This document shows positions 9,000-19,017 of a DNA stretch of 64,000 bases, one piece after another. This DNA comes from JAMZMI01 sp039944535. Lineage in GTDB: Bacteria; Bacteroidota; Bacteroidia; Cytophagales; Cyclobacteriaceae. The first letter of the stretch is position 1, and every line of letters begins with the position of its first letter. The notes beneath the pieces were generated by a model. It made no database searches and was not told the DNA's origin. It saw only the letters and a program-made list of their open reading frames with translations. The stretch spans positions 1 to 64,000 of the forward strand of contig JBDUYP010000008.1 of the NCBI GenBank assembly GCA_039944535.1, written 5' to 3'. Position numbers and translations under genes: made by a program.

Positions 9000-10733
9000 T
9001 TAATAACCTGGATTTTGCTCCAATACAGCATCTTTATTCGCTTCGATCTCACTATTAGGAATAGGCATCAAATTGTAGTGATCTGGTATGGTATAGCCAT
9101 TTGCGAGAGTAGCAGAGTGATACTTTCGTAGGTACTCTGCCAACTTACCCATTCTCAATAAAGTACTTATACGATACTCCTCAAAGTGTAATTCACGCGC
9201 TCTTTCGTCCAAAATAAGATCTAGGTCAACCTGACCGGCTGTCACAGGTGTTGCTTGTGCTCTGTTTCTAACCTCATTGATATCCGCTGCTGCCAGACCA
9301 TCATCACCGCTTAGGTGATAGGCTTCCGCACGAAGCAAGTAGGTTTCAGCCAGCCGCATGATATACCAGTCTTTATAGATTCGTCCGTCAGAATTGTCTT
9401 CACTGTCCTGAACTTTATACGGCTCATGCTTCAGTTCTACATTCTTTTTGAATGATGGCTGTTGGAGTCTTCCACCTTTAAATCTCTCTATCAGTGCTGG
9501 ATTGACTGTAGCTTCACTCCATGGCATTCCAAAAAATTCACTCTCAGGATTATTCCAGTAATAAGTCCGTTGGATATTGTACTTGGAGTTCCTGATATCA
9601 TTATTGAAATCTCCATTGAAATTCCAAAGCTGGTTTTCCAAGTAGTCAGTTGCACCATTAACCCCTAGTGGTCTGCCCATCAAAGTATCTTTATAATGAT
9701 TTCTTACACCATTCAGATCACTTATCCAACCTCCACTCCAATATAAAGGACCACCTATCTGTCTTTCCAAATTAAAATTACCCTCTGTGCGACCGAGGGA
9801 AACCCCTCCAACAACATCGAACTCAAATTGGCAATTCCAGATGGTCTCTGTATTACCCGCCGATCTGTTGAAGTTTCCTCTACGGAACATGTCCCAGTAC
9901 ACATCTCCCCAAGGTTCTGGAGGACCAGTGTAGTCATAGCCTCTCCACTCGAAATCCGAATAAAGTCCGAACCGTGACATCATCAAAGCATAATTGGCAT
10001 CATTTATGACGGCAGAAGCTGCATTGATAGCACCTTGATAGTCTCCTAATTGAATGTTCACTTCTGCCAAAAGATGATAAGCAGCCGCTCTGGGAGCTCT
10101 TCCACCTGGAACCTGATCCACGGTGTACATATGCTGGGTTGCATACTCCAGATCAGCCTTACATTGTAGATACACATTTTCTCGCGTTTCCCTGGTGTAA
10201 TCAAATCTTGGAGATTTGGTCTCTTCCAAGACCAAAGGAACTCCACCCCACATATTCGCAAGTAATCGGTAGTAATAAGCTCTTAAAAACCTGGCTTCTG
10301 CCTCTATGGCATTTCGATCTTCCTCAGATGCCCAAGTGATATCATCAATTCTATCAATTATGGTATTGGCCTTGTATATCAACTTATAGAATGCGCTATA
10401 CCAATCAGAAACAAAAGGAGCATCAGCATTGAATGTATTCCATTCGAAATATTGTGGCGAGAATACTCCAACAGCATCTTGTCTAAGATAGGTTAAATCT
10501 AAGTCAACACCCAGCAAACTAATATTGGAAGTTTCACCTCTTTCAGAGTAGAAAACATTTCTATTGTCGAGATAAATATCGGCCAATGCAGAAATAAAGT
10601 TTTGCTCTGTCTTAAAGGCATTACTAGGACTAAAAAAGTCTTTTGGATTTTCTGTTAAAAGCTCATCATGATCACAAGACACTGCCACCAAACATAGAGC
10701 TATTATTGAGAAGATATATCTAATATTTTTCAT
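9000..10733 (-). CDS. SusD/RagB family outer-membrane glycan-binding lipoprotein
   Basis: Surface lipoprotein that captures oligosaccharide and delivers it to the SusC channel. Lipobox VAVSC (Cys20) precedes the SusD start LLTENPKDFFSPSNAF. TPR-like helices are visible (EAEARFLRAYYYRLL around 143-157), and the family C-terminus ends LMPIPNSEIEANKDAVLEQ followed by NPGY. 577 residues is normal. It starts eleven bases after the SusC stop, as usual for a pair. The sugar it binds cannot be read from sequence. Confidence 0.96.
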   Translation of the reverse strand: MKNIRYIFSIIALCLVAVSCDHDELLTENPKDFFSPSNAFKTEQNFISALADIYLDNRNVFYSERGETSNISLLGVDLDLTYLRQDAVGVFSPQYFEWNTFNADAPFVSDWYSAFYKLIYKANTIIDRIDDITWASEEDRNAIEAEARFLRAYYYRLLANMWGGVPLVLEETKSPRFDYTRETRENVYLQCKADLEYATQHMYTVDQVPGGRAPRAAAYHLLAEVNIQLGDYQGAINAASAVINDANYALMMSRFGLYSDFEWRGYDYTGPPEPWGDVYWDMFRRGNFNRSAGNTETIWNCQFEFDVVGGVSLGRTEGNFNLERQIGGPLYWSGGWISDLNGVRNHYKDTLMGRPLGVNGATDYLENQLWNFNGDFNNDIRNSKYNIQRTYYWNNPESEFFGMPWSEATVNPALIERFKGGRLQQPSFKKNVELKHEPYKVQDSEDNSDGRIYKDWYIMRLAETYLLRAEAYHLSGDDGLAAADINEVRNRAQATPVTAGQVDLDLILDERARELHFEEYRISTLLRMGKLAEYLRKYHSATLANGYTIPDHYNLMPIPNSEIEANKDAVLEQNPGY

Positions 10734-10743
10734 AACCTGTTAA

Positions 10744-13700
10744 TTAAAAGTTAGCTGATAATGAGAGTAAATAGGTTCTGATAGATGGTCTGGCGTCACT
10801 GGTCAAACCCTGCTCAGTTTCAGGGTCTAGCCCATCCCAATGCGGCGCATGAACCCAAAGGTTATCAGCACTTAAGGTGAGCGTAAGCCCATTAATGCCC
10901 GTAGGCTCAACTAACCTACTAAAGTCGTACGAGAGGGCTACTTTTTGAAGTTTGATGAAACTGCGGTCGTAGTACTTCTCACTTTTATAAGCTGCATCTG
11001 ATCTATAACTTGGTCTGGGAAATTCTGCACCCGTATTTGTTGGCGTCCAATAATCATAGATCGGGTGATTGATATCGGTTCGGTTAACACCAAAATCAAG
11101 ATGAGGATCATTCTCACCAGACAGGTACCAATCCTTTCCTCCCCATATAGAATAGACATAGGCCATCAAAGAGAAGTCTTTGTACTTGAAAGTGTTGGTC
11201 AGACTCCATCTGAAATTGGGATTTGTATTTCCAATGATCTGACGATCATCCTCAGAAGAAATAACTCCATCACCATTGAGATCTTCAATCATGTAATCAC
11301 CAGGACTTAGACCAGTCATGATCTCGGTATCCTCTTCCTGCCACATACCAATCACTTTGGTGTCGTAAATGGTACCTAGACTTTCACCGATAAAAAGGTT
11401 GGATTGGGGCAGATCATCTTCTTTACCATCACCATCATTATCTTCACCAAAGATTGTCTCTATCTTATTTCTGTTGATTGAATAGTTGAAATTACTGGTC
11501 CAGGAAAAATCCTTATTGACTATGTTCCGAGAGTTTAGAGATAGCTCAAAGCCTCTATTCTTAATTTCACCTATATTATCAAGTATGGTCCCTGATTCCC
11601 CGAAACGAGCATCTGCTCCCGACGCAAATGGGACTGGTAACTCAAAAATCAAATCCGTAGTGGTTGTATTGTAGAAATCCAAACGACCAGAGATCCGGTT
11701 GTTGATCACACCAAAATCAAGTCCAACATTAAGACCTGCCGTCTTTTCCCAGCCTAAATTCGAATTTGCCAAGCTAGATATTCCCTGAGTAACTACATAA
11801 TCATTATTATCCGCAAAAATTACCTTATCGGTAGAAATTCTCGCCAGAGTAGTATATGAATCAATGGATCTGTTTCCAACGCTTCCATAAGAAGCAGACA
11901 ATGCCAGATTGCTTAGTGCCTCTAAACCTGACATAAAACTTTCTTCTGTAATATTCCAATTTACTCCTACAGATGAAAATAATCCCCATTTATTGTTTTC
12001 GCTGAAGGCTGAGTAACCATCACGACGTAACGTAGCTGTAAGGCTGTACTTGTCATCATACGTATAGTTTAATCGTCCCATCTGTCCAATTGCCGCACTT
12101 TCACCTCCACCTGTCTTTACAGACTGATTAGTAGCATTCGATAGACCATATGAACCCAATGCATAGTTATCAAATCCACTGGCTTCTAATTTTTCACTTT
12201 CCCAGGTTGTTTGTTCTCGTGAGTAAAGCATCGTTACATTAATAAAATGCTTTTCAGCGATTAAGCGATTGTAGCTGATGATATTATCAAATAGCCGATA
12301 GTAGTTGCTACTATAAGACCTATCCCCAGAACCATTATTGTCCTCACCTCTTCCTGTAAACTCTCCATAAAATCGATGGTCTACACCCCATCTGAAGTTG
12401 TTAGAGTAGGTCGATGTAAACGAAAGTCCCTCCACCCAAGGAATATCAAACCTTAACTTAAAAGCTCCATTCAAACTATTTGACCGATCAAGATGCTCGG
12501 TTGCTATTGAGTATAGAGGGCTGGATACAGATGTTGTAGTGTTAGGAAACCTAACAGGGTCTCCGTTTTCATCGTAAATACTTCCATAAGGACTTATGAG
12601 ATTAGCAGCGGTCACTGATGGCTCAGAGCCTGAGTAATCTCTAAAACTTCCGGAAGTCAGAATTGAAAAATTCAACCATTCCGTGATATCAGAGCTGCTG
12701 TTTATTCTAGCTGTAAACTGCTTAAAATTATCGTTGATTACTACGCCTTCTTGATCAGTATATCCCAAAGAAATGAAATAGTTCCCGTGTGCCGTGTTAT
12801 TAGACATACTCACATCAGCGCTTCTAAAATATCCCTGACGAATACCTAGCTTATTAGGATCGGCCACAGAAAACTTATGATCTGGAGTAGCATTGTAATT
12901 TTTCTGCTCCTCTTCTGTCAAATAAGTTTCGATAAGTTCAGGATCTGCATCCAACCCCTGTGATTCTCTAATATCCAATATGTTCTGAAACCACCCGTCT
13001 GTATAGACAGGATTAGGTACCAGCTGATTGGAAACTCCATTTACGAGCTTAAGATTGAATTGCGGTTTACCATCCAACCCTCCACCTTTTTTGGTTTCAA
13101 TCAAAATCACACCATTTGCTGACCTTGCACCATACACTGCTGCCGCACTTGCATCTTTTAGCACAGTCAAACTTTCTATATCACCGGATCTGATATCTCC
13201 AAGCGATCCATTATATATTATTCCATCTATAACTATAAGAGGGCTATTGCTTGCTCCAATCGAGTTCTGTCCTCTGATGGTGATGTCAGCGACTTGTCCA
13301 GCCGAATTGATACCACTCACATTCAAACCAGGCAGTGTTCCTTTTACTGTTTCAAGCACGTTATTGACAGGTACTTGATTGTAGGTTTGTAGGTCTGCTG
13401 TAGCCACCGCACCAGTAACTGCTTGTTTTGAGTTGGTACCGTAACCAACAACAACAACCTCTTCGAGACTTTCATAATCAGGTTGCATAGTAACATCAAT
13501 AGAGCTTTGGTCATTGATAACAATTTCCTGTGGTTGATAACCAACAAAAGACACCAACAAAACTGCATCGTCTGACACATTGAGCGAAAACTTACCCTCA
13601 ATATCTGTTATGGTTCCGTTCGTAGTTCCTTTCTCAACAATAGTGGCGCCAGGTAATGGTTCACCATTTTCGTCGGTGACGGTACCTGATATCCCCTGTT

Positions 13701-14100
13701 GTACCATAATTTCTTCTTGAACATTAGGAAGAGATGAAACTCTGTCAACTTGCTTTATAGTGATGGTTTCATTGATCCGTCTGAGCGACACTTCTCCCTG
13801 GATAGATATCTCCTTCAATAAGTCGCTCATGTTCCATTCCCCTGGGCTGATATCAACGGACTTATCCTTAAGTACCTTCTTAGAATAGGCGAAATGAAAA
13901 TCAGTAGAGGACTCTACTGTGGAAATAAGATCAAGCAAGCTTGATCCAGAATAGTCCAAATCAATGGAAATCTCGCTCAGGTATTTTCTTTGAGCGACGG
14001 ACTCATGTGCTAACGCAAGGGTGAGCGAAAAGCACAAAATCATTGCATAAATCGCAATTTTAGACATGCGAATGAGTAATTTTTGTAAATTTGCATTCAT
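10744..14100 (-). CDS. SusC/RagA TonB-dependent receptor with N-terminal STN domain
   Basis: Outer-membrane beta-barrel importer for oligosaccharides, powered by TonB. Order: signal peptide; STN/secretin-N signalling domain (about 41-113, LSEISIDLDYS...); CarboxypepD_reg-like domain (about 134-210, ISGTVTDENGEPLPGATIVEKG); plug with VVVVGYGTNSKQAVTGAVA (about 215); long barrel ending LLSLSANF with terminal Phe. The STN domain implies that substrate passage is signalled to the FecR anti-sigma encoded upstream. Its gap to fecR holds a stable inverted repeat. Confidence 0.96.
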   Translation of the reverse strand: MNANLQKLLIRMSKIAIYAMILCFSLTLALAHESVAQRKYLSEISIDLDYSGSSLLDLISTVESSTDFHFAYSKKVLKDKSVDISPGEWNMSDLLKEISIQGEVSLRRINETITIKQVDRVSSLPNVQEEIMVQQGISGTVTDENGEPLPGATIVEKGTTNGTITDIEGKFSLNVSDDAVLLVSFVGYQPQEIVINDQSSIDVTMQPDYESLEEVVVVGYGTNSKQAVTGAVATADLQTYNQVPVNNVLETVKGTLPGLNVSGINSAGQVADITIRGQNSIGASNSPLIVIDGIIYNGSLGDIRSGDIESLTVLKDASAAAVYGARSANGVILIETKKGGGLDGKPQFNLKLVNGVSNQLVPNPVYTDGWFQNILDIRESQGLDADPELIETYLTEEEQKNYNATPDHKFSVADPNKLGIRQGYFRSADVSMSNNTAHGNYFISLGYTDQEGVVINDNFKQFTARINSSSDITEWLNFSILTSGSFRDYSGSEPSVTAANLISPYGSIYDENGDPVRFPNTTTSVSSPLYSIATEHLDRSNSLNGAFKLRFDIPWVEGLSFTSTYSNNFRWGVDHRFYGEFTGRGEDNNGSGDRSYSSNYYRLFDNIISYNRLIAEKHFINVTMLYSREQTTWESEKLEASGFDNYALGSYGLSNATNQSVKTGGGESAAIGQMGRLNYTYDDKYSLTATLRRDGYSAFSENNKWGLFSSVGVNWNITEESFMSGLEALSNLALSASYGSVGNRSIDSYTTLARISTDKVIFADNNDYVVTQGISSLANSNLGWEKTAGLNVGLDFGVINNRISGRLDFYNTTTTDLIFELPVPFASGADARFGESGTILDNIGEIKNRGFELSLNSRNIVNKDFSWTSNFNYSINRNKIETIFGEDNDGDGKEDDLPQSNLFIGESLGTIYDTKVIGMWQEEDTEIMTGLSPGDYMIEDLNGDGVISSEDDRQIIGNTNPNFRWSLTNTFKYKDFSLMAYVYSIWGGKDWYLSGENDPHLDFGVNRTDINHPIYDYWTPTNTGAEFPRPSYRSDAAYKSEKYYDRSFIKLQKVALSYDFSRLVEPTGINGLTLTLSADNLWVHAPHWDGLDPETEQGLTSDARPSIRTYLLSLSANF

Positions 14101-14130
14101 AAGGGTTTAGTTTAAATCCGACTTTTCGAG

Positions 14131-14163
14131 AGCTGAGATCCTTTCCCCAAAGTCCTCTCAGCT
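14131..14163. promoter_or_regulatory. Inverted repeat in the fecR1-susC1 gap
   Basis: Stem AGCTGAGA/TCTCAGCT (14131-14138 with 14156-14163) lies in the 85-base gap between fecR and susC of PUL 1. The T-run is on the plus side, so it is not a good minus-strand terminator. As an mRNA hairpin it could protect or separate the susC message from fecR. Function is inferred. Confidence 0.5.
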
Positions 14164-14185
14164 TTCTTTTTTTAGGTTAATTGGT

Positions 14186-15172
14186 TCAATATAATCTTAC
14201 ATTTTTTCCATCTATTTCATATTTAAATTCATAGCCATACGATATACTCTCTAAAGCTTCTTTGAGAGAAGGGTTATTATAAATACCAGTAAAAGTCTGG
14301 TTGGTACTGCGAATTGGTTCCGAGATTTCAAACTCAACATTGTACCACCGTTCTAAAATCTTAATTATCGTATCAAACTCGTCATCACTAAAGGCCAGCT
14401 GTCTGTCCATCCATCCGAACTCTGCAACTTGATTCGTTATTTCAACCTTAGTAAAGCTTCTATTTCCCAAATTCAAACCTACTTTTTCATTCTTTATCAA
14501 TGTGATTTCATTATTGTTAGACTTTTCCTTAACCATTACCTTACCTGATCTAACAGCCACTTGCTTTTCCGCATTGTCTGGATATGAACTCACCTCAAAT
14601 GATGTCCCCAAAACCTGTACAGCTATTTCCTTGGTATTAATAACGAATGGATGCTTCGTATCTCTTGTTACATCAAAAAATGCCTCACCTTCTAGTTCAA
14701 CATTTCTTGTATTGACACCAAAGCTTTCTGGGTAAATCAGTTTACTACCTGCGTTTAGCTTGACCAGCGTACCATCAGGTAGACTGAATGTCAACTTCTG
14801 ACCATAAGTGGTTTTCTTCTCAAGTAGAGCTATATTTTCTTTCCTTTTTAGATCTCCAATACTCAAAACCTCTTCAGCAACCAAGTACCCCAAAATTCCG
14901 AATGCCATCAATGCTGCGGCAACTCGAAGCATATTTATGAAAGAAATATTTCGTCGAGAAGGTTTTAATTCTACTTTAGGCTCGTACGATGTGATGTTTC
15001 TAAAGACACGACTTTTTACTTCTTCAATTTCCGATTGTGAAAAAGTCATCTCTCCTACTATATTTTCAAAGACCTTTCTATTTACTGAATCCTCCTTAAG
15101 CCACCTTTCCAAAACCAGCTCTTCCTCGGAGGTGAGATTTTTCTGAATATATTTTGATATGAGTTCTTCCAT
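14186..15172 (-). CDS. FecR family anti-sigma factor (PUL 1)
   Basis: Inner-membrane anti-sigma factor that links the SusC STN domain to the ECF sigma factor. Visible: N-terminal cytoplasmic helical region; one membrane segment about residues 80-103 (INMLRVAAALMAFGILGYLV); FecR domain with TFSLPDGTLVKLNAGSKLIYP and VELEGEAFFDV; C-terminal DUF4974 region ending VRLY. The frame opens at a GTG (15187), but the ATG at 15172 is preferred: a sigma-type element at 15193-15218 then sits at almost the same distance as in fecR2. Likely co-transcribed with susC and susD. Confidence 0.93.
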   Translation of the reverse strand: MEELISKYIQKNLTSEEELVLERWLKEDSVNRKVFENIVGEMTFSQSEIEEVKSRVFRNITSYEPKVELKPSRRNISFINMLRVAAALMAFGILGYLVAEEVLSIGDLKRKENIALLEKKTTYGQKLTFSLPDGTLVKLNAGSKLIYPESFGVNTRNVELEGEAFFDVTRDTKHPFVINTKEIAVQVLGTSFEVSSYPDNAEKQVAVRSGKVMVKEKSNNNEITLIKNEKVGLNLGNRSFTKVEITNQVAEFGWMDRQLAFSDDEFDTIIKILERWYNVEFEISEPIRSTNQTFTGIYNNPSLKEALESISYGYEFKYEIDGKNVRLY

Positions 15173-15192
15173 TATATCTCTGTTCACAATAA

Positions 15193-15218
15193 GGATACAA
15201 TTAGATGCTTAACTACTC
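15193..15218 (-). promoter_or_regulatory. Weak copy of the GAGTA-N16-TACTC element before fecR1
   Basis: Minus-strand GTGAGTA (15214-15218 plus flank), then 16 bases, then TATCCTTA. It matches the strong copies upstream of the PUL 2 operons in the first half and in spacing, and in CTTA of the second half. The distance to the fecR ATG (21 bases) equals that in fecR2 (22). Interpreted as the ECF promoter of the fecR1-susC1-susD1 unit. The TTT preceding GAGTA is not kept, so this could belong to a different but related sigma. Confidence 0.5.
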
Positions 15219-15315
15219 ACGAAACCCTTTATATTTCATAAATAATTACAAAAAGCAATTGTTAAATATAAAATACGCAACAAAATAGCTGAAATAATGA
15301 TAATGTAATAATACT

Positions 15316-15939
15316 TTAAAAACCAAGCAGGGTTCCCTGAATGATTATTAGGAGAACACCCAACCCGGGACGGAAATGTATTTGGTTGCCTGATTCGCCG
15401 AAGTGGTCTTCCAATCTTTTCTTCAGCTTAGAGATAACCTTATACATCTGATTCTCCACTGTACGTTTGGAGATGCCCAACTCATCGGCGATTTGCTGAT
15501 ATGAAAACCCTTTTGTTTTGACCATATCGTAGATCAAACGGCAATTCATTGGCAACCCATCCAAAACAGATTGCACAATTTCTTCCAACTCTTTGGCAAT
15601 TAGAAGGTTTTCAGGATCTACTGAATCGGAAACCTCCAACGACTCGTCATAGCTAGAATAACTAAAACGATGAGGGTCTCTTGATGCCATGCGAATGGCA
15701 AGATGCTTTACTGAGACCCTTAGATATGATTCAAGATGTTTGATATTTTGATAATCTGGCTTTTTGGTCCAAATTCCTTCAAATACTTCCGAAACAATAT
15801 TTTCGGCAATCTGCTTATCCTTGACTATCGAAAATGCATAGCGATACAGTCCTTCAAAGTTAGACTCATAAATAACCTCAAACCAATCGGTAAAAAGCTT
15901 ATCATGATTAATAGACCGAACTGTACCTTTTTTCATCAA
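15316..15939 (-). CDS. ECF RNA polymerase sigma factor (PUL 1)
   Basis: RpoE-type sigma factor. Region 2 is visible at about 17-85 (YESNFEGLYRYAFSIVKDKQ, then AENIVSEVFEGIW) and region 4 at about 135-180 (YDMVKTKGFSYQQIADELG, then ISKRTVENQMYKV). It lies upstream of fecR and susC, the standard Bacteroidetes sigma/anti-sigma/SusC arrangement, so it should be released when the transporter meets its glycan. Two adjacent ATG codons open the frame. A slightly hydrophobic C-terminal tail (LGVLLIIIQGTLLGF) extends past region 4. Confidence 0.94.
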   Translation of the reverse strand: MMKKGTVRSINHDKLFTDWFEVIYESNFEGLYRYAFSIVKDKQIAENIVSEVFEGIWTKKPDYQNIKHLESYLRVSVKHLAIRMASRDPHRFSYSSYDESLEVSDSVDPENLLIAKELEEIVQSVLDGLPMNCRLIYDMVKTKGFSYQQIADELGISKRTVENQMYKVISKLKKRLEDHFGESGNQIHFRPGLGVLLIIIQGTLLGF

Positions 15940-16118
15940 TTCTTAGATAAATCGTAATTGATAGTCAAACAGACAATGATGTTTAATATTAAATAAATTT
16001 TATATCAAGATTATTAAAAATTCCCTAATAAAAGCAAACTTCCAATCCTGCGTAAAACGGTTGAACGTCTTTTAAAACCGGAATTTCCAAACTTATTCAA
16101 ACCTAAACTTCTGTCGAG

Positions 16119-17723
16119 CTAAAGTGACACCCCTCTCTTCCAGGGTATAAAATCATTTTGATCAAGTTGCATGGCTTTTGTCTTCTTGCCACTTGCCACA
16201 GTGATGATCTCTTCTATTATTTCTTCCCCAACTTGTGGTATGGTTTTCTTTCCTGAGATTATCTCTCCTGCATTGAAATCAATGATATCGGGCATGGTTT
16301 GAAATAGTTTAGTGTTGCTCGATATCTTGATCACAGGGGTAATGGGATTGCCTGTTGGAGTTCCCAACCCTGTGGTAAAAAGAATGATGTTGGCCCCACT
16401 TCCGGCCATGCCGGTCGTAGACTCCACGTCATTACCCGGAGTGCAAAGCAGGTTGAGTCCTAACTTGGTTACAGGTTCTGTATAGTCCAGCACATCAGCC
16501 ACAGGAGCCTCTCCTCCTTTTTTGGCTGCTCCAGCTGATTTGATTGCATCGGTTATCAAGCCATCTTTGATGTTGCCAGGAGATGGATTCATGTCAAAAC
16601 CTGAACCCGCAGCTTTTGCTCTTTGGTGATAAGCTTCCTGAATAGTCAAAAACTTCTCCGCTGTTGTTCTGGATTCACATCGATCCACAATATTCTGCTC
16701 TACCCCATTCAATTCTGGAAACTCCGAAAGTATGGTGCTGCCTCCAAGTGTTGTAAGCATATCCGATGCATGACCCACAGCTGGATTGGCTGATATTCCT
16801 GAAAATCCATCCGATGCTCCACATTCTAACCCAACTACTAGTTTGGTAAGAGGTGCCGGCTGTCTCTCAGTTTTGTCTGCCTCTTTCAATCCTTCAATTG
16901 TCTCCGAAATAGCCGTTTTGATTAGCTGCTCTTCCGATTTAATCTTCTGCTGTTCGAGGTAAATGACCAGCTTTTCTGAGTTGGGGTAAAGTTCCTTTTG
17001 AACTTCCTTGAACCAGTCTATCTGCGCATGCTGACAACCAAGACTGAGTACCGTGGCTCCCGCCACATTAGGATGATGAACATAACCCGCCAAAAGGCGA
17101 AGCAATGTCTCAGAATCCTGACGGGTACCGCCACAGCCTCCATCATGGTACAAAAATCGAATACCATCAATATTTTGGAAGACCTGCTGGTTTAAGGAGG
17201 ATTCTACTGTATTGATCGATTTACCCAAACACTGACTGGCATACGTACTGTATTCATTTTCTTTTTTGTATCCGAGAACCTTGTCCAGGGTTTCCTGGAT
17301 GATTCTTAGATTTCTGTTTTCACAAAAGACAAGCGGAACAAACAACCAATAATTGGCTGTTCCTACTTTTCCGTTGGCTCTGTGATAACCCATGAAAGTT
17401 CTGGATTCAAAACGGGAGATATCTGGCTTCTGCCAATTGTATTCAATCTCTCTTATTTCGGTATGATCGGCCAGATGCTCCAGATTTTCCGTATTGAGCC
17501 AACCGCCTTTCTTTACATCTTTGGTAGTTCGTCCAACACTTACACCATACTGTGTTACCGTTGATCCTATGGGTAAATCCGTAAGGGCGACCTTGTGTTT
17601 TTCTGGCACAAACTCTACTACATTCAGCGCACTATCTCCGTTAAACCCATAGCTCCCTGGTTTCAGGTCAGATAGTGCAACCAAGCAATTATCATTGGGG
17701 TGTATTTGTAAAAGTTTGGACAT
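16119..17723 (-). CDS. uxaA: Altronate dehydratase (UxaA family)
   Basis: Dehydrates D-altronate to 2-keto-3-deoxygluconate in galacturonate catabolism. The N-terminal SAF-like domain (about 1-95) holds LQIHPNDNCLVAL; the catalytic part starts at GYHRANGKVGTANYW (about 112), matching the GxxRxDGRxGxRN signature, with Cys-containing GGCGGTRQDS (about 195) and GLECGASDGFSG (about 299). At 534 residues it is the full-length fused form. It is divergent from a LacI regulator that probably controls it. Galactarate/altronate dehydratases share this fold, so galactarate is an alternative substrate. No uxaB or uxaC is in the window. Confidence 0.88.
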   Translation of the reverse strand: MSKLLQIHPNDNCLVALSDLKPGSYGFNGDSALNVVEFVPEKHKVALTDLPIGSTVTQYGVSVGRTTKDVKKGGWLNTENLEHLADHTEIREIEYNWQKPDISRFESRTFMGYHRANGKVGTANYWLFVPLVFCENRNLRIIQETLDKVLGYKKENEYSTYASQCLGKSINTVESSLNQQVFQNIDGIRFLYHDGGCGGTRQDSETLLRLLAGYVHHPNVAGATVLSLGCQHAQIDWFKEVQKELYPNSEKLVIYLEQQKIKSEEQLIKTAISETIEGLKEADKTERQPAPLTKLVVGLECGASDGFSGISANPAVGHASDMLTTLGGSTILSEFPELNGVEQNIVDRCESRTTAEKFLTIQEAYHQRAKAAGSGFDMNPSPGNIKDGLITDAIKSAGAAKKGGEAPVADVLDYTEPVTKLGLNLLCTPGNDVESTTGMAGSGANIILFTTGLGTPTGNPITPVIKISSNTKLFQTMPDIIDFNAGEIISGKKTIPQVGEEIIEEIITVASGKKTKAMQLDQNDFIPWKRGVSL

Positions 17724-17853
17724 CTATTCCATTATTTTCTTTTGCTATTCTAGAATTTAATCGGCGATATGCTTCCATAGAACCGCCATTATCAAATGCG
17801 CAATGCTGTGCACGATGGGCAGTTTGTATCACCTGACATCCTATCTTTGGAAA

Positions 17854-18864
17854 ATGTCGAAGTATTCAACACTGACAGATTTGGCTAAAAGCCTGGGGGT
17901 AGCTCCGTCCACAGTCTCTCGTGCTTTGCAGGATCATCCCCGCATTAGCAAGAAAACCAAGGAGCTCATTTGGCAAAGGGTGAAGGAGTCAGGGTTTGTT
18001 CCAAACAGATACTCTCAAATACTCAAGGACAACAAGACTTATCTCATTGGAGTCATCGTACCTGATCTTAAACTTCACTTCTTTTCAAGAATACTTGCTT
18101 CAATTAATCATACACTGGCACCAACAGAATACGCCATTGTACTTGGACATAGTGAAGAAATGCTTGTGAAAGAAGTTGAGCTGATCGATAAGTTCATCAA
18201 CCTGAGAGTGGATGGAATCATAGCTGCTTTGTCTAAAGAGAGTAAAGAGGTTGAGCATTTTCAAAAAGTAGTCGAGCAGGATATACCTTTAGTTTTTTAC
18301 GATCGAGTAGCCAATTTCCTCAAAGCTTCGAAAGTGATCGCCGATGATTACAATGCTGCTTACAAGGCAACCGAATATCTAATCAAAACAGGCTGTAAAA
18401 CCATAGCACACATCACTGCATCAAAGAACCTTAACAATAGCAACAACCGACTTTATGGTTATTTGGATGCATTGAAGGATAATCAGATTGAAGTCAACGA
18501 AGGCTTGATATTTTACTTCCAATTTGATCACAGTAGCATTCAAAAGTTTCTCGATAAAACTCTCAGAAACTATCCGGAGCTTGATGGCATTTTTGTTTTC
18601 AATGACTATGTAGCAAACACAGCCATCCACCATCTTCTCAAGATAGGTAAGCAAATACCAGAGGATATTTCGGTGATGGGTTTTAGCAATGAACCTATCT
18701 CTTCTTACATGACTCCTCAACTGAGCACTGTAGAAGATGTAGCCGAGCAAATGGGATTTGAAGCAGCCAATGTCATGCTTAAAATCTTATCGGGAGAAGA
18801 ATTGGTTGGCGATAAAATAGTCGTGAATCAAGAATTGGTTTTGAAGGATACGACTGGAAATTAA
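17854..18864 (+). CDS. LacI family transcriptional regulator
   Basis: DNA-binding repressor or activator responding to a sugar or sugar acid. The helix-turn-helix is at the N-terminus (TLTDLAKSLGVAPSTVSRAL, residues 5-24), followed by a hinge and a periplasmic-binding-protein-like effector domain (LIGVIVPDLKLHFFSRIL; VMGFSNEPISSYMTPQLST). The frame is open upstream, but the ATG at 17854 puts the HTH at the normal position. Divergent from uxaA with about 130 bases between, so regulation of uxaA is likely. No unambiguous operator was recognised; ATTCTAGAAT at 17747-17756 is only a short palindrome. Confidence 0.93.
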   Translation: MSKYSTLTDLAKSLGVAPSTVSRALQDHPRISKKTKELIWQRVKESGFVPNRYSQILKDNKTYLIGVIVPDLKLHFFSRILASINHTLAPTEYAIVLGHSEEMLVKEVELIDKFINLRVDGIIAALSKESKEVEHFQKVVEQDIPLVFYDRVANFLKASKVIADDYNAAYKATEYLIKTGCKTIAHITASKNLNNSNNRLYGYLDALKDNQIEVNEGLIFYFQFDHSSIQKFLDKTLRNYPELDGIFVFNDYVANTAIHHLLKIGKQIPEDISVMGFSNEPISSYMTPQLSTVEDVAEQMGFEAANVMLKILSGEELVGDKIVVNQELVLKDTTGN

Positions 18865-18900
18865 TTCGAAACTTCTTTATTTTCCTCATAAAATAAAAAG

Positions 18901-18922
18901 CCTTTCAAGATATCTTGAAAGG
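18901..18922 (+). terminator. Terminator-like perfect palindrome after lacI
   Basis: A 22-base perfect palindrome beginning CCTTTCAAGA starts 37 bases after the LacI stop and is flanked by A-rich and T-containing sequence (AAAAAG before, ATTTCT after). It can fold as a hairpin with a four-base loop. The T-run is short, so termination efficiency is uncertain. Confidence 0.65.
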
Positions 18923-19017
18923 ATTTCTAGTAGTCTCCATAGAACTGCCTTTATTATTGATAATCAAATACTTATATGAAAATCGTAAAACTTTTGGTAA
19001 AACAAATAGAAACCGAA

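Noticed and set aside
16057..16081. CGGTT...AACCG followed by TTTT downstream of uxaA as a terminator
   Set aside because: Only a five-base stem with a long loop; not supportable.
17747..17756. ATTCTAGAAT between uxaA and lacI as a LacI operator
   Set aside because: Short palindrome without the central CG step typical of LacI-family operators.
18921..18945. CTAGTAGTCTCCATAGAAC near the left side as a possible attachment repeat of the tRNA-Glu 3' end (AAGTAGTCCGTAGGGGAATCG)
   Set aside because: Only short, gapped similarity; the T-arm sequence is not repeated. Not enough to call a left attachment site.
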